Of a stretch of DNA of 64,000 bases, positions 62,872 through 64,000 are shown piece after piece. The stretch is taken from positions 453,867 to 517,866 of the forward strand of contig NZ_QKUF01000001.1 of assembly GCF_003253565.1 (NCBI RefSeq). Direction: 5' to 3'. The translations under genes were made by a program, and so were the position numbers. The notes below the pieces were generated by a model. That model was not told where the DNA came from and did no database searches. It saw only the letters and a program-made list of their open reading frames with translations. Each line of letters begins with the position of its first letter. Position 1 is the stretch's first letter. The DNA is from Thermosporothrix hazakensis (GTDB lineage: Bacteria > Chloroflexota > Ktedonobacteria > Ktedonobacterales > Ktedonobacteraceae).

Positions 62872-64000
62872 ATGGAGAATGCACCGCTTTTAGATCGCTA
62901 TGTAGAATTGATCGGTGAAACATTCCTGGAAAATATCTATAAGAAAGCACGATCTGTGGAAGGGATACGAGTCCTGCATATCAATACTACTCACCGAGGC
63001 GGCGGCGTTGCTGAGCTACTTGGAGCTCTGACGCCTATCACCGATAATCTCAATATTCAGCATAAGCGCAAGGTTATTCAGCTCGATCCCGACTCGAATC
63101 ACTTCACAACACGTATTGTTGATATGCTACAGGGCGGTATCGCCGGAACCATTCCCGAAAAGGAGAAGCAGAACTTTCTGCGCTGGCTACAGCAGGCCCT
63201 TCCACAGCAGCCAACCGAAGAGGAAAATGCTGATATCTACTTTATCCATGATTTTCAGTTGATCCCGCTGGCCCGACTTTTCCCCTGGCTTCAACCCACC
63301 ATCTGGTTCTGTCATATCGATACAGATAAGCCGAATCCTGATGCAGTAGACTATATTATGGAATATCAGCGTGATTATCAGCTTTGTGTCTTTAATAATC
63401 CGTTTACCGTGTTTAAACAACATCTGGGAGACCGCGCCCAGGTGCTGACCCTCGGCATTGATCCATTTACTGAGAAAAACGCAGCGCTCTCGGCAGATGT
63501 CGGCGAAGAATGCCTGATTCGCTGTGGCATCGACCCGAAACGTCCGCTCATTACTCAGGTTGCCCGCTTCGATCGCTGGAAAAACCCGTGGCAAGCCATC
63601 GACATCTATCGCCGGGTGAAACGCGAAGAGCCTGAGGTTCAGCTTGCCCTGGTGGGCGCAATGGAGGCAGCAGACGATATCAACGCTCTGAACATTCTGC
63701 ACGATGTCCAGAAGTATGCGCAGGGGGACCCGGATATTCACCTGCTTTCCGATCCAAAAGTAGTCCGGCATAGAGAGGTAAATGCGCTCCAACGCTATTC
63801 CAGTGTGATTTTACAGCGCTCGACAAAAGAGGGCTTCGGTCTGACAATTACTGAGGCGATGTGGAAATATCAGCCAGTGATAGGCACCACAGCCACAGGG
63901 CCACGTACTCAGATCATTCATGGCACCAACGGCTATATCAGCGATGAAACTGAAGAGGCCACCGAATATACGCTGCATTTGCTCCGTGATCGAGACAAAT
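62872..64000 (+). CDS. GT4-type glycosyltransferase, trehalose synthase (TreT)-like, 3' part outside window
   Basis: 376 codons from the ATG at 62872 (CAGGAG upstream) to the window edge with no stop. GT-B fold: N-terminal LHINTTHRGGGVAELLG, then FIHDFQLIPLARLFPWLQ and, in the C-terminal half, VARFDRWKNPWQAID and KEGFGLTITEAMWKYQPVIG (the glutamate motif of GT4 nucleotide-sugar binding). The TTHRGGGVAELL opening and DFQLIP are typical of TreT, which joins NDP-glucose and glucose to trehalose. The assignment is by motif; relatives with other acceptors exist. Confidence 0.85.
   Translation, partial: MENAPLLDRYVELIGETFLENIYKKARSVEGIRVLHINTTHRGGGVAELLGALTPITDNLNIQHKRKVIQLDPDSNHFTTRIVDMLQGGIAGTIPEKEKQNFLRWLQQALPQQPTEEENADIYFIHDFQLIPLARLFPWLQPTIWFCHIDTDKPNPDAVDYIMEYQRDYQLCVFNNPFTVFKQHLGDRAQVLTLGIDPFTEKNAALSADVGEECLIRCGIDPKRPLITQVARFDRWKNPWQAIDIYRRVKREEPEVQLALVGAMEAADDINALNILHDVQKYAQGDPDIHLLSDPKVVRHREVNALQRYSSVILQRSTKEGFGLTITEAMWKYQPVIGTTATGPRTQIIHGTNGYISDETEEATEYTLHLLRDRDK

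Overview
The window is a 64 kb piece of bacterial chromosome with no phage genes, no insertion sequences, no CRISPR array and no rRNA. Several traits point to a Ktedonobacteria-type Chloroflexota: receptor-like Ser/Thr kinases, several membrane AAA proteases, a bacterial CDC48-like ATPase, a nucleotidyltransferase/phosphomannomutase fusion of the kind seen in cyanobacteria and Chloroflexi, and a mersacidin-like lanthipeptide locus. This placement is inference from gene content; no rRNA gene is present to confirm it.

Layout. 1-2270: thpR (partial) and a first ftsH. 2836-9551: an OFA-family MFS carrier followed by a three-subunit formate dehydrogenase (catalytic, four-cluster ferredoxin and NrfD-type membrane subunits); the catalytic subunit reads through an in-frame UGA as selenocysteine, with a bacterial SECIS hairpin just downstream. 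9796-12426: a CDC48/VCP-like double AAA ATPase with a C-terminal membrane anchor. 12962-15647: an unknown 125-residue protein under a clear promoter/operator, a GAF-PAS histidine kinase and a membrane protein. 15779-18064: pcm, tRNA-Val(CAC), a small membrane protein and ogt. 18226-18977: a small-gene region with a leader ORF and a hairpin that masks a Shine-Dalgarno sequence. 18985-21246: two acyl-CoA dehydrogenases. 21463-28190: a class II lanthipeptide operon (short HlyD-like protein, C39-peptidase ABC exporter, precursor, LanM). 28583-31244: an acyl-CoA ligase and a multi-pass membrane protein.

31654-35848: a Ser/Thr kinase fused to a PP2C-like phosphatase, facing a two-component system. 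35984-50763: glycogen debranching enzyme, an aminotransferase, DNA polymerase I, a metallophosphoesterase, a small HTH protein, an epimerase-like SDR lacking its catalytic residues, a receptor Ser/Thr kinase, and the sugar nucleotidyltransferase/mutase fusion. 50951-55614: small genes, a structured RNA candidate at about 52080-52295, birA, greA and lysS. 55750-64000: comF, a second ftsH, argJ and argD, a DCC thiol-oxidoreductase-like protein, a zinc-less MDR protein, and the start of a trehalose-synthase-like glycosyltransferase.

How it fits together. The formate dehydrogenase should feed electrons from formate to the quinone pool, with the OFA carrier as a possible formate or oxalate transporter. 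The lanthipeptide operon has what is needed to make, modify, trim and export one peptide with four predicted lanthionine rings, but no recognisable immunity gene. Promoters often show an extended -10 element (TGCTATAAT three times) with a poor -35. The most unusual items are the lanthipeptide core, the Shine-Dalgarno-masking hairpin with its overlapping leader ORF, the structured RNA upstream of birA, the kinase-phosphatase fusion and the tail-anchored CDC48-like ATPase.
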